From NCBI RefSeq assembly GCF_000499845.2, contig NC_023751.2:14106280-14170279 (forward strand): a DNA stretch of 64,000 nucleotides, given 5' to 3'. The DNA comes from Phaseolus vulgaris. Taxonomy: Eukaryota > Streptophyta > Magnoliopsida > Fabales > Fabaceae. The translations under genes and the position numbers were made by a program. The notes below the pieces were generated by a model. That model was not told the DNA's origin. It ran no database searches and saw nothing but the letters and a program-made list of their open reading frames with translations. This document shows, one piece after another, positions 63,299 through 64,000 of this stretch; position 1 is the stretch's first letter, and each line of letters begins with the position of its first letter.

Positions 63299-64000
63299 AG
63301 TGAAAAAATATAGTCTGGCATGTTCGTGGTGGATCTATTAATTTATTAATTATAACCAAGACGCTTTCATTGAGTTCATTTTTAAAAGAGAAATGATTTT
63401 TTGACACCTTTTTTTCTTTGCTCCAGATTACACATTTTTTTAAGTGTTAGATTACTTATGTAATAGGATGAGTGTAATTTAGTGTATTGGGTGTCAAATA
63501 ATAATACTCTTTTTAAAATATCTCAACTGAGGGGGAAAGTTATGTCAAATCACATACAGTGAAGAGGACTTTTATGGTTAAGTGATGAATGAAATATTTC
63601 TACGCAATTTTAAGGTCTAAATGCATAGATTAAATGATGCAACTTTTTTAGTTTAAATAGTGATTTCATGTGGTGCCTTAAAAATTTGTTGAATTTTTGG
63701 CAAATAAACGGATTTAGTATGCATGTGTATGTATATACAAAGACTATTCAAATCTTGGTTCATCAAAAAGAATAATCCTTTTTATTAGATCTAACCTCTA
63801 TTAATTAAAGTAATGTCATCTAATTAATCAAATGTTAAGAGTGTTTGAATGCCAATAACTAACATGAAATAAGTAAAACAGACGGAAATTTTACTTTCAG
63901 AATTTGACTACAAAATTCTGATAGGAAAAAGGCATACATGAATACCATGAGGCTATAGTTTTTATGATTAGAAAAACACCCGAAAAGCCGTAGTTATTGG
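62732..64000. other. 3' flank of TAF5, no further gene seen
   Basis: AT-rich sequence with a (TA)n run at 63265-63294. No supported coding sequence up to the window end. Confidence 0.6.

Noticed and set aside
1..64000. tRNA, rRNA or other structural RNA genes
   Set aside because: I looked for conserved tRNA box and rRNA words and found none beyond retrotransposon primer-site matches; a covariance-model scan would be needed to exclude divergent ones.

Overview
This is plant nuclear DNA, very AT-rich, most likely from a warm-season legume (Phaseolus/Vigna/Glycine type). The evidence is spliced genes with GT-AG introns and plant-only families (a group IIa WRKY factor, an intronless CIPK kinase), together with legume-type retrotransposon LTRs and short-LTR elements that begin TGTTGGAGATCCCACATCG. 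The species call is inference.

Layout. (1) 61-2436, minus: three-exon coiled-coil gene resembling the POLAR family, with a gypsy-type solo LTR about 210 bp upstream of its start. (2) 2.6-10.2 kb: gypsy-type solo LTRs or LTR fragments and a block of AT-only repeats. (3) 10726-12015, minus: complete four-exon group IIa WRKY gene. A Mutator-like element (12372-13208) lies between its core promoter and a cluster of four W-boxes. (4) 14-25 kb: short-LTR (TRIM-like) elements, two terminal-inverted-repeat elements, another solo LTR and a GC-rich segment between direct repeats. (5) 25974-27314, minus: intronless CIPK kinase, closest to CIPK5/CIPK25. (6) 28-53 kb: gene-poor. It holds a degenerate ~180-bp tandem array, a ~1.08-kb tandem array with one intact and two broken copies of a small membrane-protein ORF, an RNase H remnant of a LINE-like element, and a truncated copia gag-pol joined to a short LTR. 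(7) 53657-62731, plus: complete 19-exon gene for TFIID subunit TAF5 (672 aa by my splice model), with Site II promoter motifs next to a Mutator-like element whose target duplication carries one of those motifs.

The four main genes are unrelated: a polarity-type scaffold, a stress/defence transcription factor, a calcium-signalling kinase and a basal transcription factor. No operon-like or functional cluster is expected or seen. I did not find a new multi-gene biological system. The most interesting material is mobile elements inserted into promoters and a decaying tandem array around a small unknown membrane-protein gene. Intron boundaries were set by reading GT/AG sites, keeping frame and matching remembered family sequence. 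No alignment was run.
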